From the NCBI GenBank assembly GCA_029204225.1, contig CM055100.1:11050269-11114268 (forward strand): DNA of 64,000 bases. The letters run 5' to 3'. The notes below the pieces were generated by a model that was not told the DNA's origin, ran no database searches, and worked only from the letters and a program-made list of their open reading frames with translations. Positions 23,189 through 34,845 of this stretch are shown one piece after another (the stretch's first letter is position 1; the number at the start of each line of letters is the position of its first letter). This DNA comes from Diphasiastrum complanatum (Eukaryota > Streptophyta > Lycopodiopsida > Lycopodiales > Lycopodiaceae). Position numbers and translations under genes: made by a program.

Positions 23189-24153
23189 ATCAGGACAGAT
23201 CATCTCGAATTTCTTCATTGACTTCTGCAATGATCATGGTATCATTCACAGAAGGACTGCATCTTACACACCGCAGCACAACGATGTTTGAAAAAAAAAG
23301 AATAGGACTTTGATGGAAGCTGTCAGATGCATGATGGTCTACTCAAAAGCTCCAAGAGTATTGTGGACTGAAGCAGAAGCTACAGCTGCTTACATTCAGA
23401 ACATGATAGGAAAGTATGGTGTTCCTCGCACGACACCACATGAATTATGGTGGGGTAGAAAACCCAATCTGACTCACATCAGAATCTTTGGCTGTACAGC
23501 TTATACACATATTACTGATAAGCTTCAAAAGAAGTTTGATGAGAAAGCTGAACAGGAATATCTTGTAGGATATGAAATAATTTGTCATACTATAGAGTCT
23601 ACATGTCAGAAACAAACACTGTGAAGACAATCAGGAATGTCAAGTTTGATGAGAGCATAACGATGGCCAACGATGATCCTGTCAATTATGAAGTTCTTGA
23701 AAGACAGTACTATGATCTGCCAACTGTGACAGAGGGAGCAGAGGACGAACATGAAGATGAAGATTTTTGAGTCACTTCGTATTTGAGTGACGAATCAGAA
23801 GACAAAAGATTCGAAAGACAGCCTTCTGCTACAATACTTGTAAACTGAGATGGTTCCAGACCTAATAGAGTATACAAAGGCAAAGGCATTGCAATTCCAG
23901 GAGGATATCCTAGAAGGTCAAGAAGAAACAAAAAACGCCAGCAAGATATGTGTCAGACAAATCTGCTTCTACATCAGAAGAGTTCTGTGGATTCATTGGC
24001 AAACCACAAATATTTGAGGAGGCAATTGAATGTCCAGAGAAGGACAAATGGATCCAAGTCATGAATGAGGAGATGGAATCCATGAGAAAGAACCAGGTAT
24101 GGACATTGCAACCATTACCAGATAAGCGAAAGGCTATAAAATGCAAATGGGTA
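23189..24153 (+). pseudogene. Copia D integrase C-terminal part and linker
   Basis: Broken pieces: 23310-23624 encodes VRCMMVYSKAPRVLW and TPHELWWGRKPNLTHIRIFG, the region after the integrase Glu. 23582-23770 covers the post-integrase NVKFDES segment. 23950-24153 encodes the start of reverse transcriptase up to IKCKWV. At least three frame changes separate them. Confidence 0.85.
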
Positions 24154-25021
24154 TGATGAAGAGGTCTACATGGATCAACCCCCAGGTTATGTCTCGAATT
24201 CACTTCCTAATTATGCATGCAAAATGCATAGGAGTATCTATGGTCTGAAGCAAGCTCGACAATGGTACAAAAAGAAGGATCAAACCCTGAAATCCTTGGG
24301 ATTCAAGCCACTAATGGCTGATTCCAATGTGTATGTAAGAATTACAAATGGGAAGATCATCATTGTAGTTGTGTATGTGGACAACACTCTGATACTTTGC
24401 AAGAGTGAGAGGCTTATTGCTGAAGTGAAGAATGATATCTCGAAACATTTTGAGATTGTAGATTTGGGAGAATCCAGGTGTTACCTTGGCTTACAGATTA
24501 ACAAGGACTATGAGGGAGGTAAATTGTACATTCATCAGTCTAGATATACCCAGAAAATCCTAGAAGATTTTGGGATGCTGAATTGCAAAGGAACGAATAC
24601 TCCAATGCTTGTAGGAACAGTACTGACGAACGAAAATTGTTCGAGGACTGAAGAAGAGAGAGAATTGATGCAGCTCACAACATACATAAAACTGATAGGA
24701 TCGTTGATGTACCTTGTAGATAACACACGTCCTGACATTGCTTATGTTATGTTTAGGATGAGCCAATTTTGCACGAATCCAGGCTCGACACATTGGAAGA
24801 TTGTAAATCAAATTTTGCAATATCTTCAATTAACAAGAGATTTTGGTTTGTGTTATTGTCGTGATGTAGGTTCCGAATGCTTTCCTACAATGATGCTAGC
24901 TGGGCATCTCTCAAGGATGATTGTAAAAGTGTCTCAGGAGGATGCACCATTGTGTCACAAGCAACAATTTTTTGGGTTAGCAAGAAGCAGACCATTGTGG
25001 CTTAGTCATCCTGCGAAATAG
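24154..25021 (+). pseudogene. Copia D reverse transcriptase with internal deletion
   Basis: Right after KCKWV the sequence jumps to EEVYMDQPPGY, so roughly 70 codons of the fingers/palm (the KARLVAKG and FAPV region) are deleted. The rest has YGLKQARQWY and the active site as VYVDNTLIL, with Asn replacing the second Asp of YVDD. The connection segment with NTRPDIAYVM follows. Inactive on two independent grounds. Confidence 0.9.
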
Positions 25022-25313
25022 AGTACGTTGCAACAGCAAAAATGGCCAAAAAATAATTTGGCTCAAACAGTTCTTTGACGAATTGGACGAAACGAGGAAT
25101 GAACCTCTAGTTTTGCAGATGGACAACAAAACTGCAATACATCTGATAAAAGACCCTATGTTTCACTCAAGGACGAAACACATTGCAATCAAGTACCACT
25201 TGATTAGGGATCTGAGCCGGAAGAAGATGCTGCAGACTATTTTCATTGGAACGAAAGACATGGTTGTTGACATTTTCACAAAGGCCTTTGACAAAGGTCT
25301 ATTCGAGAAATAG
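25022..25313 (+). pseudogene. Copia D RNase H C-terminal part
   Basis: After stops and a frame change, 25083-25313 encodes LQMDNKTAIHLIKDPMFH, RTKHIAIKYHLIRD and VVDIFTKAF, the C-terminal half of copia RNase H. The STEAEY segment with the catalytic Glu is degraded around 25010-25030. Confidence 0.88.
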
Positions 25314-25339
25314 AGGAACAGTCTTGGAGTCGTCAAGCT

Positions 25340-25356
25340 ATCATGCTTTGAGAGGG
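25340..25356 (+). other. Polypurine tract of copia D
   Basis: TTTGAGAGGGAG immediately before the right LTR. Confidence 0.75.
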
Positions 25357-26538
25357 AGTTAAAGAAACAAAATGTTTCTAGTGCCAAAGCTTTGCTAGCT
25401 TTCAATCCTGAATTTATGACAAAAGACGACACGACATGATAGAAATCAGTCGTGATCAGCCAGGTACCATGGGGTACAAGTATTTGATCAAATATCATGA
25501 CATCAGCAGAAGTACTCTAGATCATGGCTAATCTACCACTCTTGTAATTTATGATTACTTAGAGATGTTTAATCTTTTGATTTGAAAGTTACACGACGAG
25601 ACACAAAATTGTTCGCGAACTATATACTTTCTGTTTGATGCATAATACTAAGCTAGTAAGCAAGAAGAAGACAAAAACATACAGAATACAAGCCCGCCTG
25701 TGAGCGAGACAATTTTGTAGAAGATCTATAGATCCAGAAGCCTGCTAGTAAGCGAGACATTATTCATGAGAGAACTATATTTCTCTCACGCCAATGCACT
25801 GCGTGGATCTGTCATGCAGTGCTTGAAAACTCAAAAAATCAATAGATAATATTGTAGCTGTTGTTTACATATTCCTCTATATAATTGCATGATCTTGAAT
25901 TAATATTTGTCTGATATTATTCGTGTATTCGATTCACTTGTTTATTCAATTCTGCACATTGGTTTGATTTTGTTGAATGCTATATTAATCTATTAACGTA
26001 GATCAACAGTGTCTTTCTACTCTCTGAAGGATTGTAGGAATGATATAGCTAGCAGTGACCAACAATCATATCTGAATTTTTTATGAACTGATTTTGTTCG
26101 CAAATGCTTTCGGTTCACTTCATGTTTTGTTTCGTTCTCTTTGCGATCACTTGGCTATAAGTGTAAATCAATTTCAGAGCTCACTTAAGTTTCGCTTCAT
26201 TTCGTTTCGTTTCGTCTCATCTCATTACAGAGCTTGATTGATCTTTTCGTGAATGTTTTTGTTTCGTTTCATTTTGTTTCGCGATCTCTATGCTTCCAGC
26301 ATAAATCAATGTCAGAGCTCGTTTAATTTTCGCTTCGCTTTGTTTCGTTTTTGTTTAGATTTTGTCTTGTTTCGTTTTGTTGTGTTAAAGAGCCTGATTG
26401 ATCCAACACGAATTATTCTCAAACATAAATAATTCAAGTTTCAAGAAAGTTTCATGAATCGTTTGAGAGACCTTTCATCAGTTTGTCACCAGAGTTTTTA
26501 ACCGAAATTTGCATTTTTTGAGCGCATTTTTTGCATCA
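25357..26538 (+). repeat. Right LTR of copia D (about 1.18 kb)
   Basis: Begins AGTTAAAGAAAC and aligns with both halves of the left LTR. Gives the unoccupied version of the C insertion site near 26010. Carries the same TTCG-pentamer-rich block at 26100-26375. Confidence 0.85.
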
Positions 26539-26978
26539 CTTGCGTGTGTAAGTCCAACTCGATGATCGCACAGAGATTTGATTAGTTAGAAAGTCAATAA
26601 AAGGACTTTAGGCCTTTTTGTGGGACTTTTAATGTCGCAGGGCCTAAAAGTCAAGTTAGTAAATAAAATAAGGGTTCCCACCGAAATTCAATTTCAAATT
26701 GGGTCCTCTAATTAATGCAAGAGTCTCCCACTCTTTTTAGATTTGAATGGGCCAATGGGATTTTGAGGCCAAGGCCCTCCTCTCTATTTAAAATAGGGGC
26801 CTACTCGATTTTGTAAAACATGTTCTCTCTTCATTTCAATACAAGCAGTTGAGCCTCTTATGAAATGGATTATGAATGTCCTTGATCTCTATCTCTTTTC
26901 TTCTTTCTCTCATGCTTTTGTTGTATTTGCTAATTGTTGGATCTGGATATTATTGGGATTGTATGTTCTTATGCTTTT

Positions 26979-26981
<3 letters not shown>
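26539..26981 (+). repeat. LTR-like sequence, probable continuation of LTR E
   Basis: Resumes where copia D ends. A promoter-like segment with TATTTAAAATAGG at about 26788-26800 resembles, in opposite orientation, part of the G1 LTR (4980-5050), as does CACTTGCGTG at 26537 compared with 5232. No genes seen. Confidence 0.45.

Positions 26982-27049
<68 letters not shown>
26982..27049. repeat. (GA)n microsatellite, about 34 units
   Basis: Uninterrupted GA repeat. Reading frames through it are low-complexity artefacts. Confidence 0.97.
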
Positions 27050-27051
<2 letters not shown>

Positions 27052-27545
27052 CAAGTACCTATTTTCTTGTGGATTTTAGTGTTAATGGATTTAAAGTTTA
27101 TGGATCTAGTGTTAATCTATAGTGTCAATGGATCTTAGAGTTAATTGTAAACAATCCATGCATGCTAGATTTTGATTTATGCTATCGCTCTCATGGGATC
27201 GAACTTCTGCGTGACAACTAGCTTCATCTCCTTGATGCTTGTATGCTTGGATCTTGGGTTGATGATATGATAGGAAAGAAATCCACTACAGGATGATGCT
27301 CAGAGTGGACGATTGATGATTGAAGGCAGACATAATTAGATATGGCCAAAATTTTGTCGCCCAATCATTTGGGGGTTATGCCCATCGTTGATGGAAGGCC
27401 GATAATCTATTTGGATGACGATTGAGGGTCTAGGAGGAAAGTTGATGGTCGTTGATGTGTGACCAATGTATGTGTGTCAGCCAGTCATTTGGGGGGTGGT
27501 GTTTCAATTTAGCCATGCATCAACATGAAGCTTCGACACCTTGAC
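27050..27545. other. Unassigned sequence
   Basis: About 500 bp between microsatellites. I see no ORF, LTR end or primer site. Confidence 0.5.
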
Positions 27546-27745
27546 ATGTGTGCACGTGTGTGCTTTTAGGTGTGCGAGTGTGTGCTTTTCGGTGTGTGGG
27601 TGTGTGTGTATGTGTGTGTGCATGTTTGTATGTGTCTATGTGTGCATGTGCATGTGTATGTGTGTATGTGTGCACGTGTATGTGTGTGCATATGTTTGCA
27701 AATGTATGTTTATGTTTTGTGATGTGTTTGTGTATGTGTGTGCAT
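27546..27745. repeat. TG-rich degenerate microsatellite
   Basis: TGTGTG interspersed with CA and TA steps over 200 bp. Cys/Val-rich ORFs here are artefacts. Confidence 0.9.
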
Positions 27746-27994
27746 TATCTATGTCAAAATCTTGGATAAAGAATAGATTCTGCAAAGTTTTAAAAATACA
27801 TCATACAAAAAAAATCTAAATGTGTATGAATGGAAGAGAATTTGAGATTTCCAATGCCATGGATCTTAGTTAGTCTACATCTTAGTAGATCCAAAGACAT
27901 CTATATTGTGGTTCTTGTCTAGAGATGCCCTCAAGATTGATAAAAAAAAAAACATTCATCACGAATTGATCTAACAATGTCTGAATTGCACACG

Positions 27995-28099
<105 letters not shown>

Positions 28100-28280
28100 C
28101 CAACGAGGCATCGATGGATGGACTTCAAAAGCAAAGCTTGAATTCGTAACGTAGCTTCAAAAACATATGTACCCATCATTCCCTGTAGAGAACTTGCGGC
28201 CTGTCAGGAAGAGACATTAGCCTGACTCCCGAGAGTGCTTACCCTTGAAAGACTACATCATGACTTACGTAGGTGTTCAT

Positions 28281-28694
28281 CCACTTATTACCATTTAAAT
28301 TTGGATTGGAGATAAAGTTGTATTAATCAATCTTATACTCCTCTTCGTATATTTACCAGATTGTAGCCTCTGGATCAAGATGTCAATATCCACTTATTAC
28401 TACTTAAATTTGGATTGGAGATAAAGCTGCATTAATCGATCTTTCATACTCCTCTTTGTGTATTTACTAGATTGTAGCCTCTGGATTATTGCAAGAAAAA
28501 TTTAATGGCATCTCTGGCATCCTTAATGTTTGTCAACTTATGTAAGCATAGACGGCTGCAACATGACTTTTGTAGGTGTTTATCCACTTATTACTCCTTA
28601 AATTTGGATTGGAGATAAAGTTGCACTAATCCATCTTTCATACTCCTCTTCTTGTATTTACCAGATTGTAGCCTCTGAATCAAGATGTCAATAT
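28281..28694. repeat. Three copies of a ~105-110 bp repeat
   Basis: Copies at 28281-28389, 28390-28486 and 28584-28694. Shared words include CCACTTATTAC, AAATTTGGATTGGAGATAAA, CATACTCCTCTT and CAGATTGTAGCCTCTG. The first and third copies also share an upstream flank (ATGACTT...GTAGGTGTT), so a longer unit of about 300 bp was duplicated. Confidence 0.85.
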
Positions 28695-28728
28695 TGACAT
28701 AGAATCTGACATTCTGAATAGAGTCTGA

Positions 28729-28730
<2 letters not shown>

Positions 28731-28801
<71 letters not shown>
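28731..28801. repeat. (GA)n microsatellite, about 35 units
   Basis: Uninterrupted GA repeat next to the third 110-bp copy. Confidence 0.97.
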
Positions 28802-28804
<3 letters not shown>

Positions 28805-29265
28805 ACGTCCATGTCCTGTATAAGGGAATCGGAATAATTCCTGACGTCGATAGCCGATCACTCCAGGTTTATATGGTTGTTGGTTATGCCTCGTCATTCC
28901 AGGCTTGGCCTGTAAAGTAATTAATAATCATATGAGGGCCCAGACCTATAATTGGACATAGGAGCACATGCATAGTGAATGACAACTTTAATGCAAGAAT
29001 AGGAGGTCAATAGCTCAATATAGGTTGCATGGGGATCCTAGGAGGAGTATTCTCTCTCTCATGAAGAGAATATGTCCATTGGAAACTCACCCATCCGCCT
29101 GTTTCTCCTCCTCTCTCTTAGGTTCTTCACTATGGCTTGGGGGCTAGGTCCAGGAGGCAACTCCAAGAGGGATCTAGATTTGGATGGGTGGTTTTGCTCC
29201 ACAGGTGTCCTTTTGGTTGTTTTGCAACAGAATCTAGTCAGATCTTCATTTGGTGATCCTTACAG
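28802..29265 (+). repeat. LTR-like sequence ending at a primer site
   Basis: Its right end ...CCTTACAG abuts a perfect tRNA-Met(i)-type primer site, so the sequence just before should be the R-U5 part of a plus-strand LTR. The left end could not be placed and no second copy is in the window. Confidence 0.45.
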
Positions 29266-29277
29266 TGGTATCAGAGC
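29266..29277 (+). other. Primer binding site of an unassigned LTR element
   Basis: TGGTATCAGAGC, identical to the primer sites of A1, A2, D and N. Confidence 0.8.
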
Positions 29278-30340
29278 TATGGATTTGCATCAATCAGAAG
29301 GTGGAGCTACTTCTTGTATTTTCTCAGTTTTTGTGGATTTCTCCTTACATGTTACTTCCAGGTGGTGGAATTGATCTCCAAGTAGGTGGCTTCTCTGAAT
29401 TTGGTGTACTTTCAGCCTAAAGATCATAATTATGGGGTTTCTCCATAGTTTTTGGTGAAAATCTATGGATTTTTGATGATTTTAGTGGATTTTTCACCTA
29501 GAATTGAAGTTTTTTGCTTGAAATTGATCATAGGTACTGGTGTAGTACGTTTTCCAGATTGCACTTGCTGTTTTACAGTCATTATTGATTGGATCTAATG
29601 ATTGCATGAAGTTGGAATAGTCAAAACATGGATTAGATAGTGATTTTGGACCAAAAATTGAGGTTTTTGGACCATAAATGGGCTATAAAAACCATGATTG
29701 ACTAGAATCAGAACTTTTAGTGCTTGCATGCAATGTATTTATAGGGATTTGGATCTGATTGCACAAATTTGTGGATTTTTCCCACAAATTTTGGTCAAAG
29801 TTGGTCAAAAACCAAGGTTTTTTGATGTTTTTGAACTAATTTTGGGGTAGATCTCAAAATTCTCAGCCAAGACTTGGTATGAATGTTTTTAGAGATGTAA
29901 TGAAGCTGTCCCTGAGCTGTCATGAAGTTTGGAAGGGATTAGACACCATTAGGGAGCTCAAAACACCAAAAATTAGTGTATTTTTGATGATTTTTGAGCA
30001 TGAATACCTCCCACTTTGGGGTCTGAACCTGTTGATTCTTGTAACAAGCTTAAAGATGTGATGGATTGCATCTGTTTTGAGCCATCATGCATCCAATTTG
30101 GATAGGTGAGCATTACACACCATCATGTTAAAGTTTTGTCTATTGAAGGAGGCCAAAAATGCATTTTTTGCATGATCTGAGCTTAGGATTGCTTGTTGGA
30201 CCTGTTAAAAACTTATATGCCTCTCTAATGAACCTTACAGAGTGCTTGTAACCTCTAATCCAAGGCTTTTTGGACTGGGATGTGTTTTTTAAAGATTCCT
30301 CTCCACAAATGTGCGCCCTCCTACCTGTATTTCATGCATT
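29278..30340 (+). other. Leader-like sequence after the 29266 primer site
   Basis: AT-rich, repetitive in style (many GATTTTTGA and TTTTTGGACC words), without ORF. Consistent with the leader of a copia-type element whose coding part is missing or unrecognisably decayed. Confidence 0.45.
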
Positions 30341-30345
30341 TATTT

Positions 30346-30359
30346 CTCGCACGTGTGAA
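30346..30359. promoter_or_regulatory. CACGTG palindrome variant
   Basis: CTCGCACGTGTGAA, two bases from the perfect palindrome, in an otherwise anonymous region. Confidence 0.35.
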
Positions 30360-33300
30360 GCCAGGGGTGTAGGATGATGTGGCAAGTGCCTTGTAGACCC
30401 ACTCTCCCTCCGTACTGTGCGTTACAGCGACCAATTTGGTGTCCTATACAGAAAGTTATGGTTGTTCGAAGTTTGGCAATTTTTGAACTAAAAGTTGCAA
30501 AATTTTTGAAATGTTCTGATGCATGCATGCTTGTAATTCAATGTAGTGCTTGTCTGTTGATGAAAATGTATGGATAGACCTGTATGCATGCATGGATGCA
30601 TGTTGCATGCGTAATCAATAGATTGATCAGAAGATTTCTTGCATGAAGCTATTTTTTACAATTCTAGATCAAAAAGCAGATTTCCTAGTGACTAGGCTAA
30701 TTACGGGATTTTTTTCGTTTTTTCAAAAAAATCATTGCATGTCGAATCTGATATGTGACAGTGCTTGTGAATTTGATAAATCGATCATTATAATCGATTT
30801 TCACAGTTGGTCCATTTCGAACTGACTTTGTGAATCCCAGTGCTAATTTTCCAGTTTCTTGGCAATTTACGTAAAGATTGATTTTTATTGAAATCACTGC
30901 ATGTCATATAAGATGCATGCTGGATGTTTCAGATTCCTTCCAATATGAGATGGTAATTGTGAAACTATCAAGTCGATGTTTGGTCGATTTTCACAATTTA
31001 GGTCCATATTGAATGGAATTTGAAGAAACCATGGACGTTTTCGATTTGTTCCCATTCTTTGGTTATTGATCAAACAGAAATGACTTATAAAGTGAATGAT
31101 CTTACTGAGTTGAAATAAATCGATTGTTAAGATCACTGTAACCTTCACTTTTAGTTGAAGATTTTGTGAATTGGTCAATTAAGGAGCATTTCTTGTTCTA
31201 GGGATCAATAAGGACCAAGAATAATGTAAATCCAGTAGAACAGTTTTATGATGATCTATAAGGGGATTTCCCAAGGATCAAGTGCGGCACTTAATGAACA
31301 AATCAAAATTTTCAGGGTGATAGTGCTAAAGTTAGCGATACCAAATTGAACTTTTTCCTAGTACAAATTTGGGGTTTTATTAACTGGAACCATTTTTGGA
31401 AGGGGGGAAAAGAGTGGAAGTTTGATATGTAGATAATTGCTGGTCTTAAGGATCCAATTATTTAATTTACATTCAATTTCTGAAGTATAACTAATTGCAA
31501 GTGAGAATAAAATTGAGAAATATTTAAGAAGACTGCCTCTGGGAATTTGGATTTCTTTTCCCTAGTGTGAATTTTGAGAATTCGAGGATTCTAAGGGAAA
31601 AGCAGTGGCAAGACTGATAATCCATTTAAGAAACCATCTCTATTTTGCAATTGGATTTGGATCTTGCAAAGTAATGCAGATAGAAGGTGTTCCATACAAG
31701 AATCTAGTAATTTAGATTTTTTTCAGTTATAGAGTATTTCTCTATGATGATAGTAACGACCAAGAGAGTTCTAACTTGTTAAAAGAATTAAAGTTCTTCG
31801 TACCGATTCTGGAATAGATATTGGATATCTAGGACAGTATGGTATTTGATTTTGTTGAAATCTATGTTTCTTTTGGGTTAGGATACATTCTATTATATTG
31901 GAATGATACATTATGCTTATCCATGTTGGGTACAATATGAAATGGTATTCTTTGAGTGACACTAAAGAAACATGAGAGATTTCTATTGTTAGGATTATCT
32001 CATGGAATTGGTTGTGAATCTGATCCTATATCTGGGTATAGGATAGCCAAATCGTCTTTTTTGACTTTTTGAACAAAACAGATCTGGATGTAGAGGATTC
32101 TTGGAGGAAAAGCTGGTGGTATGGGACATCAGTGATTCTAAAGGGCATTTCTTGGGTAGAATGATCTGTAAACTGAAGGTTAGTGATTGTTGTAATGGTA
32201 ATACTAACAGAGTCCATTGGTTTTTGTTAAAGGGTATTTTGGGCATTATGAGATATAGATTGATCCCTAAATGGTATCTCATTAATTACAAAATATGGAA
32301 GCCCTTAGATCTATTTCTCTATTTTATTAGACCTCTACTTAGAACTTTCTTAATACATGACAATTGGATTGAGATTCATATAATTCCTTCCAGTGTAGAA
32401 CTCTGTTCTGAAGGACTGTTATAATTATATGAGATTGTACTTCCATATAAGATTTTTGAATATGGCCCGGAACTTAGGTTATCTAAACCCTAACGTTAGT
32501 CTCTATTTGGTAGTTGATTATTGAGAGATAATATTTCTATCATTTGAGATAAGATATTCTACAATTCTGAGGAAAAAGTCCTGTTTGTAATAGTATTGGA
32601 TACTCATTACTGACTTTTTTGAATCTTTGATATCTTATACATTGTATCCTGGGAACTTTTAAATCAAAATTATGAAATTTCTTTTTTAAAGGGGGGAAGA
32701 AAAGATAGGAATAAGTCTTTCGAAAAATCAGCCAGCTGCATTGATTTTGGAAAAAAAAAAAAAAATCTTGTATGTATGCAAAGGTAGAACTATCCAGGTT
32801 GAAATAGACAAACTCTCTAAGTGAATATTTTGAGTAATTTGGAACTAGAGGAGTTTTGGAGTTATTGAGCTGTGAAATATTCATTAATTTGGGAAGTAGT
32901 GGTAAAGATTAAATTAAGATTTACCAAGTACCATTTTGATATGGATTGGATCAGTGGAATAAAGCTTTAATCTTAACTCTATGTCCAAAGATGTATGTAT
33001 GAGTTAGCCTAATCTTGGTTTGTACGCTAAGATCTGTTGTAGGCTGATTGGTAGAAGAAATTTGTTAATAAGAGTTAGATGGTTGAAAAACTTGTGATGT
33101 GGAGTTATTCACTTCAAAGATTTCCCATATATGTTATTTACTCATGAAAAATAGAGTTCTTTGGTAGCTGAGTTGCAAGATTCTCAGTGAATTATGTGAG
33201 TAACATATGCAGATTGTGGATATCTGTCAGTTTATAGCCTATGTATATGTATAGGAAATAGTTGGATTAATTGCTTATGTACATCTTAATCTTGTGGATC

Positions 33301-33460
33301 TACTATGTGTTTCCTATGTACTGAGTTTATATCGTATACTTAAACTAGTCAGAGTACATAGACATATGAACAAGTAATGTGTGGAACAGTACTTGTAGGT
33401 TAATGTCTCTTTCTGTGGAAAGGATAATTCATTAACTTATTTATGCTTTGGAAGAAGTGC
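30360..33460. other. Anonymous AT-rich stretch
   Basis: About 3.1 kb with no ORF above about 115 codons, no domain I recognise, no LTR boundary and no tandem repeat. A few ATGCATGC-rich words occur near 30520-30610. Probably very old transposon or intergenic sequence. Confidence 0.5.
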
Positions 33461-33606
33461 TTTCATCAATACATGCTAACTCATCATTGAATGCTTTAAC
33501 CCTCAAAACAAAAGCATGAGTACTCTCTTCCTTCTTTTGCAAACTTTGAAAGATTTTTCTCCTAAGAGTGAGCACTCTTGATGTAGACTTGGATTCATAA
33601 AGCTTA
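33461..33606 (-). pseudogene. Degenerate copia gag fragment
   Basis: On the plus strand it aligns with 38365-38515 of A2 (for example GCATGAGTACTCTC against GCATGAGCACTTTC, then the region corresponding to TSRVLTLRRQIF). Frame is lost. It shows that an A-like minus-strand element once lay here. Confidence 0.7.
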
Positions 33607-33782
33607 TGTGAAAAGTACAGTACTAAGGATCATAAATGGATCTTTGAATGATCCACAAGGTGATTGTATGCTTGTTAAATAATCTATCATAAACTAGTCA
33701 TCAGAAAACAAGATCTAGTTTAGTAGCTTGATAGGAAACAAGTAGAGACAATCAAAACATTGATCAATAAGTGTAATCCAAC

Positions 33783-33796
33783 TCCACACGTGTGGA
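33783..33796. promoter_or_regulatory. CACGTG palindrome, TCCACACGTGTGGA
   Basis: A perfect 14-bp palindrome that differs from the copia A version symmetrically at two positions, keeping dyad symmetry. Confidence 0.45.
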
Positions 33797-34060
33797 AATA
33801 AGGCTGTAGTACGAACTGTAGACAGTGTTTACAAAGTGCCAAAGCTGGGTTTCATTAAAAATCAAGAGTAATCACCATACAATGAGAGGAAACTTGAGTT
33901 TCTCCTTGAGGCTCCAAAAAGTTTCTATCTTCTCACTATGGAGAATGAGAATAAATAGTAAAACACACTTCCTTTGCTAAGTTAGGTGAAAATACAGCAT
34001 GTAATAAGGAAGTAGACTCCACTTTCTTGCCCTAATGTGAAAACCCCAGCCTAGATCCAC
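33783..34060 (-). repeat. LTR-like fragment with promoter and palindrome
   Basis: On the minus strand a TATA-like CTATTTATTC (about 33952-33961) is followed by transcript-like sequence and a perfect palindrome TCCACACGTGTGGA (33783-33796). The layout resembles a copia LTR but the ends are not found. Confidence 0.4.
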
Positions 34061-34063
34061 CTT

Positions 34064-34190
34064 TCCTTCACCCAAATCATGATGAATGTTAGAGTAGAGG
34101 AGTAGAGTTAAGAGAGAGTAGTGTTAGTGGTGAATAGAGTTAGGGAGGAAGCAGGAAACTAACTAAAATTAGCATCTATGCATAGTTAGG
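34064..34190 (+). repeat. Gypsy LTR fragment, left of copia A2
   Basis: Reverse complement of about 4598-4722 in the G1 LTR. Continues after A2 at 40622-40694. Its last five bases TTAGG are the A2 target duplication. Confidence 0.82.
34186..34190. repeat. Target site duplication of A2, left
   Basis: TTAGG, matched by TTAGG at 40622-40626. Confidence 0.92.
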
Positions 34191-34845
34191 TGTGAAAAAT
34201 ACAGATCCTAAGTGGATCTAAACTCCAAGATCATTGGCTTGAATGCTTGCACTCCAAACTACATAAGCTAGGAATTGGCAACACATTCTATGCTACCTAG
34301 AATGCAAAGAACTTGATCAAAAAGCATTTATCACAAATGGAAACTTCCATAAACATCAAGTGCGGCCCAAAATAGCATTATACAGTCCATAATACATCAG
34401 CCTACCACTTTTGGAAAGCACCTAAGATCATACACAATAGCTTGAAGACAATACACACAACAATGCTCTCAATGGAGGAAGAAACAATGACAATGATCTA
34501 TTGATCTCAATGAAGCATACAAAAGGTTTCTCCAACCTGTTCTCCACGACTTCCCTACTATTTATGGATGAGGAAGATGACTCTCTCTCCTCTCTCTAGA
34601 AGGTACTTGACCCTAGATATTCCCTATATAGGAAAAATAGCTAAAAATGGCTTATATGACCAAAATACATCAAAATGGTCTCATTTTGAAGGGTATGAAG
34701 TTTGACACTTCATCATACTGAAAAAATACAGTAAATAAAAACATTGTGGCCTGGTTCACACGTGTGAAACTCCAGAACCAAAACTATTTACAATTTTAGC
34801 CAATTTAGGCCTCAAACTAGCTAGGAAATGTTGACAATTTTCACA
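34191..34845 (-). repeat. 3' LTR of A2 (655 bp)
   Basis: In element sense runs TGTGAAAATTGTCAAC to TGTATTTTTCACA. TATA box (minus strand CCATAAATAG) at 34558-34567. Confidence 0.96.
34755..34768. promoter_or_regulatory. CACGTG palindrome in U3 of A2 3' LTR
   Basis: TTCACACGTGTGAA, about 80 bp into the LTR and about 190 bp upstream of the TATA box, the same position as in A1. Confidence 0.6.

Larger units (their letters stand above)
15533..26538 (+). mobile_element. Deleted Ty1/copia element D, left LTR split by element C
   Basis: LTRs of about 1.2 kb: left 15533-16185 continued at 21837-22394, right about 25357-26538. Primer site at 22395, then only about 2.9 kb of internal sequence with integrase, part of reverse transcriptase and RNase H; gag and protease are gone. 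Outer boundaries are accurate to a few bases: the candidate target duplications (CACCT left, CACTT right) differ at one position. Confidence 0.85.

Noticed and set aside
30360-33460. Possible organellar DNA insertion
   Set aside because: No organellar gene or tRNA could be recognised; AT-richness alone is not evidence.
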